IMG/VR virus record: IMGVR_UViG_3300033183_000060
Span: 1-34,706 of that record
DNA length: 34,706 bases
Reading direction: 5' to 3' (one strand)
From: a virus
The position numbers and the translations under genes were made by a program. A model generated the notes under the pieces. The model did no database searches, was not told where the DNA came from, and worked only from the letters and a program-made list of their open reading frames with translations. Below are positions 9,651-17,529 of this stretch, in pieces (the first letter of the stretch is position 1; every line of letters starts with the position of its first letter).

Positions 9651-10415
9651 TTAAATACCTTTTAAACCAGCAGCTTTCCAAGCTCCTCTGTTCATTGTTC
9701 CACCGTGAGATTTATATTCCATAAAAGAACCAGACGTTGGATTTCCACTAAATGGATTAACGCCTCCTAAATAAGAAACACCAAAACCTGCTGCAACACC
9801 AATAGCTTGTCCTAAACCTGCACTAGCAGCTTGTCTTTGCCCCATTTCAATTGCTCTATATTGCTCAGCCATTGCCGATGCTCTATCTAATTGTCTTAAC
9901 TCTCTTTGTTCTCTTTGACCAAACACAAAAGCTTTACCTTGAGCTTGAGCACCTTGTACTCTAGCAGCTTCTGACATTTGTGCTTTTTGTAGTTCTAACT
10001 CACCTTTAGCTCTTAGTCTAGCGTTTTCAGCTTCTTGTTTTTCAATGGTTGCTGATATTTGTTGTTTTCCTTTAGCAGCAGCTTGAGCTAATGCAGTGGC
10101 ACCACCTGCACCAGCGCCGGTAGCTCTTAACGTATCTAGTGTTTGAGCTAAAGACAAATCTTGCTGCTCAGCTTGAAATTCAGCGGCTTGAGTAGCGACT
10201 TGTAAATTAGCAAAAGGGTTTTGTAGCATCGAAGAAAGATCTTTGATACCAGCGTAAGGGTCTATAATCTCTTGTCTGTTAGCTTCTAATGCTTTAATTC
10301 TAGCCTCTGCTCTTGCTGCATCTCTAGCAGCTCTCTTAGCTTTTGAACCAGCACTTATGCTCTGAACAAGACCTGAAATACCTTGGCCTATGGCCATAAG
10401 CGTCATTGGATCCAT
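9651..10415 (-). CDS. Putative internal virion protein, T7 gp14-like, 254 aa
   Basis: The N-terminus (MDPMTLMAIGQGISGLVQS) is a short amphipathic or hydrophobic helix. It is followed by a long Ala/Arg/Glu/Gln-rich helical region (about 20-195), including AKRAARDAARAEARIKALEA, and then a Gly/Ala-rich hydrophobic segment at about 200-218 (GLGQAIGVAAGFGVSYLGG). This layout is typical of small ejection proteins annotated 'virion core protein, T7 gp14 family' in podoviruses and crAss-like phages, which insert in the outer membrane during infection. It begins immediately after the stop of the 406-aa nozzle part and its own stop is 1 bp from the next start, consistent with one translationally coupled ejection operon. 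Family assignment rests on composition, size and gene order. Confidence 0.65.
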   Translation of the reverse strand: MDPMTLMAIGQGISGLVQSISAGSKAKRAARDAARAEARIKALEANRQEIIDPYAGIKDLSSMLQNPFANLQVATQAAEFQAEQQDLSLAQTLDTLRATGAGAGGATALAQAAAKGKQQISATIEKQEAENARLRAKGELELQKAQMSEAARVQGAQAQGKAFVFGQREQRELRQLDRASAMAEQYRAIEMGQRQAASAGLGQAIGVAAGFGVSYLGGVNPFSGNPTSGSFMEYKSHGGTMNRGAWKAAGLKGI

Positions 10416-11636
10416 TTAGTAACTATTTATATTAAAATTAGTAGAAACTGCAAAAAGTTCGTTATAGTTAGTATCACTTGTTTTCACAGTTAGTTTAGTG
10501 TAAAAGCCTTTTATTCCTGATATATCTTGTTGAAAAACAACTTCATTGGCATTTATAGGTGAGTTGTTGAATATATTAGAAAAATATCTATTATCCATTT
10601 TTTGGAAAGCAGAAATAATAAGATCTTGATTTGTGTTGCTATACACACCGATGTTGTTGGCTGTATCTGAATCTGTCTCTATATTAACAACCTCCCAATT
10701 TGGAGTTCCTTCATAATTTAAAGTTAAGAAGTTTTTGTTTACAGAGGCATTTTGATTAAATATTAATTTTACCTCAGACGTATAATCTGTTCCGTAAAAA
10801 TTATTATAATTAACACCCGTGTAATGTTCATATAATTCACATGCTGAGTTAAATGTATAAAACTTAGCATCTAGACTACCACCTAGTTGAGGTATATAAC
10901 TATATCTAGACACCCAACCATTAGTTGTTTCATCAAATGCTAAAGTTGTATCAGTGATATTAGTTCCTTGTGCAGATAAAATAAAATCTTTATTATACAT
11001 ATCCCACATACCAACTATCCTGTCTGCATTAGTTATAAGATCTCTAAAATAACCTCGCATACCATAGTTAGATATTTCTGTAATACCGTCACGAGAGAGT
11101 CTTAAAACAGCTCCTTTTGGCTTGTCTACAAAGTATTTTCTACCCGCAAACGTTGCAAAGCTTTCAGGGTTTTTACCTATACCATAATTTGTCCCGTAAG
11201 GAATAATTTGACCGATAACAATATTACCTGCTGCAGTAATTTTACCACCTTCAGCAGTATAAATAGCATCTTTGTCAATTAAAGCTCTAGATACTTTTTC
11301 TTCTTGAAATATATTAAGATTTGTATCCTCGGCATATAACTTTTGAATACTACCGTTTTGTATGTCTACAGCTTTGGTAATATTTTCTCCAATTGAAAAA
11401 TCGTTTGTATTGTTTACTCCGGTTTTATTGTTAAATATACCAGAGTAAATCATAGCATTAGGTCTTATTTCACGGCCGTATGTATCATCTGTAATATGTG
11501 CGCGTACGCCATAATCAACAAAAGGTTCATTATAACCACCTTTTATTCTTGATTCTTCAACATGATAATCATCATTACCACTAGTACCTTTTAAAATAAA
11601 GCAATTAAAATATTCTACTTCTTTTATATATGCCAT
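10416..11636 (-). CDS. Tail nozzle protein, C-terminal half (split gene), 406 aa
   Basis: Contains stretches typical of the second half of phage tail nozzle/stabilisation proteins: EESRIKGGYNEPFVDYGVRA (about 27-46), a glycine- and tyrosine-rich beta region, NGSIQKLYAEDTNLNIFQEE (about 93-112), KVSRALIDKDAIYTAEGGKI (next), NPESFATFAGRKYFVDK and LRLSRDGITEISNYGMRGYF. In relatives these blocks continue in the same polypeptide as the N-terminal part encoded just upstream. Here they begin with a separate ATG 10 bp after the upstream stop, and the intervening in-frame triplets include a TAA, so the two ORFs are not one reading frame. The product should assemble with the 974-aa protein to form the beta-propeller nozzle through which DNA exits. 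Assignment to the nozzle family is recognition by eye; the split is directly visible. Confidence 0.65.
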   Translation of the reverse strand: MAYIKEVEYFNCFILKGTSGNDDYHVEESRIKGGYNEPFVDYGVRAHITDDTYGREIRPNAMIYSGIFNNKTGVNNTNDFSIGENITKAVDIQNGSIQKLYAEDTNLNIFQEEKVSRALIDKDAIYTAEGGKITAAGNIVIGQIIPYGTNYGIGKNPESFATFAGRKYFVDKPKGAVLRLSRDGITEISNYGMRGYFRDLITNADRIVGMWDMYNKDFILSAQGTNITDTTLAFDETTNGWVSRYSYIPQLGGSLDAKFYTFNSACELYEHYTGVNYNNFYGTDYTSEVKLIFNQNASVNKNFLTLNYEGTPNWEVVNIETDSDTANNIGVYSNTNQDLIISAFQKMDNRYFSNIFNNSPINANEVVFQQDISGIKGFYTKLTVKTSDTNYNELFAVSTNFNINSY

Positions 11637-11646
11637 TTTAGTTTAT

Positions 11647-14571
11647 TTATTGTGTACATGATGTTGGACTAACCACCCATGCCCCAGTATTATTACCTTG
11701 TAGCCATTTACCTACAGAACCTGCTGTTGATTTATACCAACCTGAAGGAGCCAATGTGGTGAGCTGCGCATTTGTATATAGAGTTCCTGGAGTTGTTAAA
11801 TCCATAGGTTCGTTAGTTCCACTATAGTATATTGTAATTTCTTCCCATGTTGAGGTATCTGTACTTGACGCGCACGCTTGTGTTGCATTGTCAAAAGCAC
11901 TCCACGCAGCTTTGTAATATTGAATAGTAGCACCTGAATCACCGCTACCAATTATATTACCACTAGTTAAATTTATACGTATAGTATCCGTGCCTGTGGA
12001 ACTTCCATCTGACACTTGAAGTTCTACAACAATATAATCACCAGTAACATAATGTTGACTTAAATGATGATTATCATCTAAATATATATAACCGCTAGAT
12101 TGTTGTGCTGTATAAGAAACACCGAAAAAAGATCCATTAGCTTGCTGTACTGTGTTATCTTCGTTGTAATGAACTTCACTGTTTATAGTCACCCCTGTTA
12201 CCCCATTATAACCAATAGATGACCCATCTGTAACATTAAAATCAGCTATTGAAACACTAGTGCTTTCACCTTGATTTGTTGACATCGTGATAACGTCATT
12301 AACAAATTGTATGGTAGGATTTGCGTTTGTTATATTTAAAGTAACTTGACTTGTAACACTGCCTCCACCAAAAGATCCAGTAACCCAAAATTGTTTTTCA
12401 TTATTTGAAGTAGTTGTGCTGTCGTAAACAAAATTAGACTTTGTTTTAACTTTATATTTATTATCAGAAGGATCTAATACAATTTCAAAATCAGCATTTG
12501 GAGGATCTAAAGTACCACCTTGATTATCTGTAATTTCAAATGTAACACCTGAATTTAACAATGTTTTTGTTGCTGGCGTTGTTGAAGTATCATCATAAAA
12601 ACCATGCAAAGTAGCAACATAATTACCTAATAATACAGATTCTGAAAAATTTTCTTCTAAATCAGTATCATCAGTACTATTTAAGCTTATTGCTGTTAAT
12701 GTTATACTATTAATATTAGTATTTAATTCTGATACCAGCCCACACGTGGGTGTTTCATAATAAATATCTAACGTAGATTTCACTGGTTCTGTTTCAAACA
12801 CAGTTAGCTTGTTAAAGAAATTATTAGCTGTTACCCCTAAATCTGTTGTAGATAATCTAGCCATAAGCGGATTATCAGAGGCATTGTACATTGAAGTAAT
12901 TGCACTAGTTGTATCTGTTTTTAACCCCAAATCAGTTGGTAAACCTATTGCTGTTATATCAATTAAACCACTATTTGAAATTACAGATTTAGCATAATCA
13001 CCTCCTGCGCTGGGGTTATTATAAATATTAACAACCTTAGGATACAATTTCACTTCTGAAGAAGCTAATTTGTCATTTTCTAAGTTATAATTAGAGCTAT
13101 CACGTGGAACTTTATTAACGTTGCTATTTATAAGCTCAATATAGTCTTTGCTATAGTTAAGTACTCCACTTGTATATACATTGTAATATTCTTGTTCTGC
13201 TTGTTTTACTACAATTTTATATGAGTACCAACCTAAAGGGTTGTCTGTAGCATGCCAAGCATTTTTTACAGCAATATTAGTTGCCACAGGTTTAAATACA
13301 ACTTTTAAAGCATCCCCTAAGAAAGTTGAGTTATCAAACGTGTCATCCTTGGGCTCAACATATATAGTGCTGTTTTCAGAAAGTATTACTGGTGATGTTC
13401 TACCATACCTATCGCTAAATACAATACCTACTTCGTAAGCACGTCTTTGTTTTATAGAATGCCTAGAAAGTACTGTAGATTCCTTAGGACCGTATATGAC
13501 ATCATAGTCACATATTTGATCATCTAAATCGTGTCCTAATTGTATATTGCCGTAAACTAATCTATTAGCTATAACTTCTTGTGCTAAAGCTTTTACTGGT
13601 ACATTATCAAATACTCTCGTAAGTTGTCTTTCCGGTAATGTTGATTTTGGAAGTGTAGATTTGTAAGAATATGTTAATGATCCACCCGAAGCTTCTGTGG
13701 CTTTTTTAGTTTCAATTATTCTTATAGCAGCAGAGTCAGACTCTTTGTATAAAATATCAATATGAGTAATATTTAAGCCATTAGGCACACTTATTGATAA
13801 ATCAACTTGATTAATACCGTTAACCATACCTTTATACTCAGAAGTTCCAAATATATTATTTTCATCATCAAGCGATACATTATTACTATTAGTAATATCG
13901 CCATCTTTAGGTACAAATGCTACAGGTGAAAAAGGTGATATTAAAGAGTATGTATTGTCTTCAAATTTATATCTATACGCAAATCGAACAAACTTTTCCT
14001 CTATTTCTCTTGACAAAATAGTTGATTTATTTGACATGCCTGTGATTGTAGGTGGCGCGTATGGAGCATATTTAGCTACAGATACTTTATCTTCTGAGTC
14101 GTAATAGCTGTTATCAGCTAAATCTATATTTATACGTCTAGGTTGATTTCTATTATCTGTCCAGAATAAATAATTTTCTAAAACATTAACGCCTATGATA
14201 GGGTTATCTTCGTGGAACTTTAGCCATGAACCACTAACTATAATTACTGGATCGCTACCAGGAACACACTTGTAAATTCTATGACTACCAGAAGTAGTTT
14301 GAACACTATTTGTTACAAAGTAATATATAGTATTGTTTTTATCATCGAAAAAAGCCCCTATAACTTTATAAGAGCTTGATAAACCCAATGCGTTTGTATA
14401 AGCAAGTTTATTACTTTTAACATTATGTAGCGCACCCATATCAGATCCGCTACCTTCATTTTTAGTTATTTGTACATTTAACGCATCTCGATACTCACCC
14501 TCAGGTAGTAATCGGTCATCAAGGCTTTTATTCATCTTCCCTTTTAGGAAGGTGTTTTTGATTTCCGGCAT
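11647..14571 (-). CDS. Tail nozzle / stabilisation protein, N-terminal part with Ig-like insert, 974 aa
   Basis: The start MPEIKNTFLKGKMNKSLDDR, followed by LLPEGEYRDALNVQ, is characteristic of phage nozzle or tail-stabilisation proteins (functional equivalents of T7 gp12 / P22 gp10). The first ~600 residues contain repeated beta-strand motifs (IIGVNVLENYLFWTDNRNQP; RRINIDLADNSY), expected of a propeller. From about residue 615 to 880 the sequence changes to Thr/Ser/Asn-rich Ig- or cadherin-like beta modules (for example VTLNITNANPTIQFVNDVIT, then VVELQVSDGSSTGTDTIRIN). The last ~90 residues (YYKAAWSAFDNATQAC to the end) form a small Cys-containing module common at the ends of Bacteroidota surface and fibre proteins. 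The usual C-terminal half is encoded separately downstream. Start ATG follows the 357-aa gene's stop by 4 bp. Confidence 0.7.
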   Translation of the reverse strand: MPEIKNTFLKGKMNKSLDDRLLPEGEYRDALNVQITKNEGSGSDMGALHNVKSNKLAYTNALGLSSSYKVIGAFFDDKNNTIYYFVTNSVQTTSGSHRIYKCVPGSDPVIIVSGSWLKFHEDNPIIGVNVLENYLFWTDNRNQPRRINIDLADNSYYDSEDKVSVAKYAPYAPPTITGMSNKSTILSREIEEKFVRFAYRYKFEDNTYSLISPFSPVAFVPKDGDITNSNNVSLDDENNIFGTSEYKGMVNGINQVDLSISVPNGLNITHIDILYKESDSAAIRIIETKKATEASGGSLTYSYKSTLPKSTLPERQLTRVFDNVPVKALAQEVIANRLVYGNIQLGHDLDDQICDYDVIYGPKESTVLSRHSIKQRRAYEVGIVFSDRYGRTSPVILSENSTIYVEPKDDTFDNSTFLGDALKVVFKPVATNIAVKNAWHATDNPLGWYSYKIVVKQAEQEYYNVYTSGVLNYSKDYIELINSNVNKVPRDSSNYNLENDKLASSEVKLYPKVVNIYNNPSAGGDYAKSVISNSGLIDITAIGLPTDLGLKTDTTSAITSMYNASDNPLMARLSTTDLGVTANNFFNKLTVFETEPVKSTLDIYYETPTCGLVSELNTNINSITLTAISLNSTDDTDLEENFSESVLLGNYVATLHGFYDDTSTTPATKTLLNSGVTFEITDNQGGTLDPPNADFEIVLDPSDNKYKVKTKSNFVYDSTTTSNNEKQFWVTGSFGGGSVTSQVTLNITNANPTIQFVNDVITMSTNQGESTSVSIADFNVTDGSSIGYNGVTGVTINSEVHYNEDNTVQQANGSFFGVSYTAQQSSGYIYLDDNHHLSQHYVTGDYIVVELQVSDGSSTGTDTIRINLTSGNIIGSGDSGATIQYYKAAWSAFDNATQACASSTDTSTWEEITIYYSGTNEPMDLTTPGTLYTNAQLTTLAPSGWYKSTAGSVGKWLQGNNTGAWVVSPTSCTQ

Positions 14572-14575
14572 TTAA

Positions 14576-15649
14576 TTAGTGTTTAATTTGTTTAGACTTA
14601 CCTCTCATTACATTAGTCATTTCTGACATCTTAAGATTGTAAAGTCTCAACTTAGCGTTTCTTGTAGCTGCTCTTCTTTCTCTTCTAAATCTATTAACGA
14701 TGTATTCTGGAATATTCATCATTGTAGAAAGCATATTAAAAGCCATTGTTTTGTAAACAGCTTCTTCTGCTAACTTATGTACTTTCATTTCCGAATCAGT
14801 TCCTAGACCGTCAGATACATATTTTATAGTTATAATTCTACCTGATAATAAACTAGAAAAATTAAATGTACCATTATACTCATCAATAATAAACATACCG
14901 TTTCTATTCATAAGTTCAGTATCACCACCATATCTACTATCTAACTCTGGCAACATTTCATTTAAATAATCTTCATTACCAAGATCTACATAGTCATTTT
15001 TATTTTTATCAAATCTTTGATCAGTAATAGGACTAGTAGTTAAAAGATCGTTGTTATCATATTGATAGTTAGCATCATCATCTTGTGCAATAGCCTCTGA
15101 AGGTTTAGATGTTATTCTTCCTAATGGTATAGGATGTTCAACACCAAAGTCATCAACGTAAGATATCGAAACGTAGTTTACGTAGTCTTTTGGCATTGGT
15201 ATCATTAACGATGGACCAAGCTCTACTTCTTGTATTTTTTCTACACGTGAAATATCATAGCTAAACTCTTGTATTGCTCTTTTAGCATGGAATAACACGT
15301 CTCTTCTATTACCTCTATTAATGATTTTACCATCACCAATATATGAAAGCATAAAATTACTTACAATATCTTTTAATGACGTATATCTATAACCTCCATA
15401 AATATGATCTTTTAATACCACTAATACTTGATCTCCTAGCGCGGCGGCTTCATCTAGTACTATATTAGGTGAGGACCATGAATATTGTGTGGATTCTAAT
15501 AAAGATCCGTTTACATACACGTAGACATCACTAACGCTAGATATATCACCTACAAAGTTAACGATAGTAAAAGAACTTTGACCACTTGTAGCATCAAACT
15601 GCTGCGATCCAGCGTAATATTCTCTATCTGTACCAGTTATTAATCCCAT
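14576..15649 (-). CDS. Head-tail connector / neck ring protein, 357 aa
   Basis: Located between the 243-aa connector and the nozzle, the place of the adaptor/ring proteins that join the portal to the tail in podoviruses and crAss-like phages. The N-terminal ~85 residues look like a small beta-sandwich with a fibre-like flavour (QFDATSGQSSFTIVNF; DVYVYVNGSLL). The core (about 95-200) is helical then beta (DVLFHAKRAIQEFSYDISRV; SLMIPMPKDYVNYVSISYVD), a pattern I associate with ring or 'gatekeeper' proteins. The C-terminal helix is strongly basic (RFRRERRAATRNAKLRLYNL). It begins 3 bp from the previous stop. The beta-rich N-terminal region may be an added domain. Function is inferred from order and general resemblance; a plain 'structural protein' label would also be defensible. 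Confidence 0.6.
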   Translation of the reverse strand: MGLITGTDREYYAGSQQFDATSGQSSFTIVNFVGDISSVSDVYVYVNGSLLESTQYSWSSPNIVLDEAAALGDQVLVVLKDHIYGGYRYTSLKDIVSNFMLSYIGDGKIINRGNRRDVLFHAKRAIQEFSYDISRVEKIQEVELGPSLMIPMPKDYVNYVSISYVDDFGVEHPIPLGRITSKPSEAIAQDDDANYQYDNNDLLTTSPITDQRFDKNKNDYVDLGNEDYLNEMLPELDSRYGGDTELMNRNGMFIIDEYNGTFNFSSLLSGRIITIKYVSDGLGTDSEMKVHKLAEEAVYKTMAFNMLSTMMNIPEYIVNRFRRERRAATRNAKLRLYNLKMSEMTNVMRGKSKQIKH

Positions 15650-15652
15650 TTA

Positions 15653-16384
15653 TTAAGAGTTTTCTTTGTTAAATTTATTTACTTCTTCTTGCTGTGCTGC
15701 TTGAATTACTAATGGGTCTTTTACGATTATACCAGCATAAGAAAGTATCTTTATTACTAAAGAAGATTCCTCAGAAGGATGTAGTTCAAAGTCTACGGAA
15801 GCGTTTGAGCCATGTGTTGTACTATTAAACTCATACGAGCCATTAGTGCTATTAACAGTATAGTTCCACTTAGGATCATCTGGTAATTTTATATAATCTA
15901 ATATGACATTAGTTATACTTGTAGGCGTAGGCAATACATGTATTTTACCATCTTCTTGATAGTATTCAGGAAAATCAGTTGTAGGTTTTGTAAGTGGCGA
16001 ACCATTAACGTAAGCTATCTCTGATTTTTTAAGTTCTTCATATATACTTGCTCTATCAGTGCTAGTTACTTGAAGTACTCTATATAAAGAAACAGGCATA
16101 CCAGAAAGCGTATAACCACTAGGCCCAACACCTATAGTCTCCGAATAATTAAGTACATCTAATTTTTCTTTAATGTTTTGGGCTATATCTCCATACTCAC
16201 TGCTTATTCCCTGTATATTTCTACGAGTTAACGCTCTGTTATAATCATAAAAAGACTTTTCAAGCAAGTCAAGTTGAGCTTGCCGTCCAAGTCTATTAAA
16301 TTGATCGGGCGTTAAATAACCTCGTTGTTCTCTGTTCATTATAGCTAGAACAACTCTATATACTTTGTCTACGTTTATAGCCAT
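15653..16384 (-). CDS. Head completion / neck ring protein, 243 aa
   Basis: The N-terminus is helical and matches the pattern of ring proteins in marine and crAss-like podoviruses: VYRVVLAIMNREQRGYLTPD, then QFNRLGRQAQLDLLEKSFYD (about 8-46). It is followed by a beta-rich region (GYTLSGMPVSLYRVLQV; GKIHVLPTPTSITNVILDYI, the latter at about 146-165) and a helical C-terminus ending in a charged tail (QQEEVNKFNKENS). It is the first connector gene after the HNH endonuclease and directly precedes the 357-aa ring protein (3-bp gap). The likely role is to sit under the portal and seal or adapt it to the tail. No enzymatic residues are visible. The neighbours on both sides support a neck function; the exact ring number cannot be decided. 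Confidence 0.6.
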   Translation of the reverse strand: MAINVDKVYRVVLAIMNREQRGYLTPDQFNRLGRQAQLDLLEKSFYDYNRALTRRNIQGISSEYGDIAQNIKEKLDVLNYSETIGVGPSGYTLSGMPVSLYRVLQVTSTDRASIYEELKKSEIAYVNGSPLTKPTTDFPEYYQEDGKIHVLPTPTSITNVILDYIKLPDDPKWNYTVNSTNGSYEFNSTTHGSNASVDFELHPSEESSLVIKILSYAGIIVKDPLVIQAAQQEEVNKFNKENS

Positions 16385-16386
16385 TA

Positions 16387-16653
16387 TTATTTATATGTTA
16401 AATGATCTTTTTCTAAATAAGTTTTTAATCTATGGCAATTAGCACATAGCGTTCTTAAATTAGATGGTTCATTGTTTTTTTTGTTACCATCGATGTGGTC
16501 GACATCTAATTGACACTTGTGTAGCGAAATAAATCCACATTGATCACATTTGTCTTTTTTATATTTTCTCCAAGGCCTTGTGTTTGATCTACAGGCTTTG
16601 CACTTTTTTCTTCCGTTTTCAGCTTTATTACCGCACTCAACACAAAACTTCAT
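16387..16653 (-). CDS. Free-standing HNH homing endonuclease, 88 aa
   Basis: A compact zinc-binding HNH nuclease. Cys pairs at 4/7 and 18/21 form an N-terminal zinc knuckle. Cys36/Cys39 with Cys70/Cys73 frame the HNH beta-beta-alpha core. The catalytic signature is LDVDHIDGNKKNNEPSNLRT (about 49-68), with D52-H53 as metal-binding and general-base residues and N61/N65 downstream, closed by LCANCHRLK. It lies between the terminator after the 246-aa gene and the first ring-protein gene (2-bp gap), in the middle of the structural module. That placement is typical of a selfish homing gene spreading among related phages. Neighbouring genes are intact, so it is not inside an intron or a disrupted gene. 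Nickase or double-strand cutting and the target site cannot be told from sequence. Confidence 0.88.
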   Translation of the reverse strand: MKFCVECGNKAENGRKKCKACRSNTRPWRKYKKDKCDQCGFISLHKCQLDVDHIDGNKKNNEPSNLRTLCANCHRLKTYLEKDHLTYK

Positions 16654-16663
16654 GTCTTATATT

Positions 16664-16702
16664 TAAAAAAACGGGGAGAGAAAAACCCTCCCCTTTTTTT
16701 TT
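16664..16702 (-). terminator. Rho-independent terminator after the 246-aa gene
   Basis: GGGGAG at 16673-16678 pairs with CTCCCC at 16688-16693 around a 9-base loop. On the minus strand the stem is followed by a G and seven U residues, directly after the stop of the 246-aa gene. A run of nine T on the plus-strand side makes the element symmetrical, so it could stop transcription in both directions. It separates the capsid/246-aa block from the HNH, neck and tail genes. Confidence 0.8.
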
Positions 16703-16706
16703 ACTT

Positions 16707-17447
16707 TTATTTTAATCGTTTTTCAATTGTTTGATAAACTTCTACACCTTCATCGGTTTTAAACCATGCAGCTAGTGCAGAATACGGGTTTTCATCAAAT
16801 GGTACAGTCATTAATACTCTACCGTTACTTCCCCATTTAAATGTTCTTTGATCTCCAGATAGTTTAAGAATTCCAGCTTCTACAGCCTTTAATCCTGTGT
16901 TTCTAACCTGAATGTTTTCGTCATTAGCAAGCTCTAAGAAAGTTTTAGGATCTCTTTTAGCAAATACTAATAAATCTCTTTTTATCTCTTTAGATGTCAT
17001 TGTTGATACTTGAGAACCAACATTAACTCTAACAATAGCTTCAGCTTCTTCTATGTCCATGTTATTAGCCATATTTAAAGCTTCAATTTCATACTCTATG
17101 AATTCTAATTCATCTTCTGCTTCTTCTGCAGCATCATACTCAAAGTATAATTTATTTCTTTGTGGATGATACAGTGATAACAGTTTTTGTAATGTTTGTT
17201 TTTCTTTTGGTACGATTAAAGAACCTTCTGTAAAAATAACGTGACCAAGTCTTTCTTGACCTTGGAACTCATCTACAAATGGAGTTTTTTGATTTACAGT
17301 ATATTTTAATTCTCTTTCGTATCCTTTTTCTTCATCAAACCAATAAATATCTTTTGATTTGATAGTGTAGCTCAATGGAGCTAAATTTCCTTTTAATAGA
17401 TATACTCTATCTTTAATTTCCCAATTAGGGGTGTTTTTCTTTGCCAT
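16707..17447 (-). CDS. Unknown capsid-adjacent protein, 246 aa
   Basis: A soluble, acidic protein with no recognised domain. The first ~80 residues look beta-rich (NWEIKDRVYLLKGNLAPLSY; GHVIFTEGSLIVPKE). A very acidic helical stretch follows at about 105-125 (EYDAAEEAEDELEFIEYEIE). The C-terminal half is helical with a short final basic helix (TIEKRLK). I have the impression that similar proteins sit next to the capsid gene in marine Bacteroidota phages, but no function is known to me. It is isolated by hairpin terminators on both sides: one between capsid and this gene, one right after it. That suggests it is expressed mainly by read-through from the capsid transcript, at a lower level. A head-associated or assembly role is only a guess from position. 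Confidence 0.7.
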   Translation of the reverse strand: MAKKNTPNWEIKDRVYLLKGNLAPLSYTIKSKDIYWFDEEKGYERELKYTVNQKTPFVDEFQGQERLGHVIFTEGSLIVPKEKQTLQKLLSLYHPQRNKLYFEYDAAEEAEDELEFIEYEIEALNMANNMDIEEAEAIVRVNVGSQVSTMTSKEIKRDLLVFAKRDPKTFLELANDENIQVRNTGLKAVEAGILKLSGDQRTFKWGSNGRVLMTVPFDENPYSALAAWFKTDEGVEVYQTIEKRLK

Positions 17448-17470
17448 GATATAATAGTATTAAATAAGTA

Positions 17471-17518
17471 AAAAAGGTAAGAAGTTACCCCCGCCATTAA
17501 GACGAGGGTAAATCTTAC
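17471..17518 (-). terminator. Terminator after the major capsid gene
   Basis: A long imperfect hairpin sits in the 82-bp gap between the capsid stop and the next start. GTAAGA (17477-17482) plus TTACCC (17485-17490) pair with GGGTAA (17506-17511) plus TCTTAC (17513-17518), leaving a two-base/one-base internal bulge. In minus-strand RNA the stem is followed by CUUUUUUAC, a short U-tract. This fits a rho-independent, possibly partial, terminator that trims transcripts just after the most abundant structural gene. Confidence 0.75.
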
Positions 17519-17529
17519 TTATGTTTGTA

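Noticed and set aside
11637-11646. Frameshift or sequencing error joining the two nozzle ORFs
   Set aside because: The upstream ORF ends in a complete-looking terminal module and the frame of the downstream ORF has a TAA before its ATG, so a genuine split is more likely.
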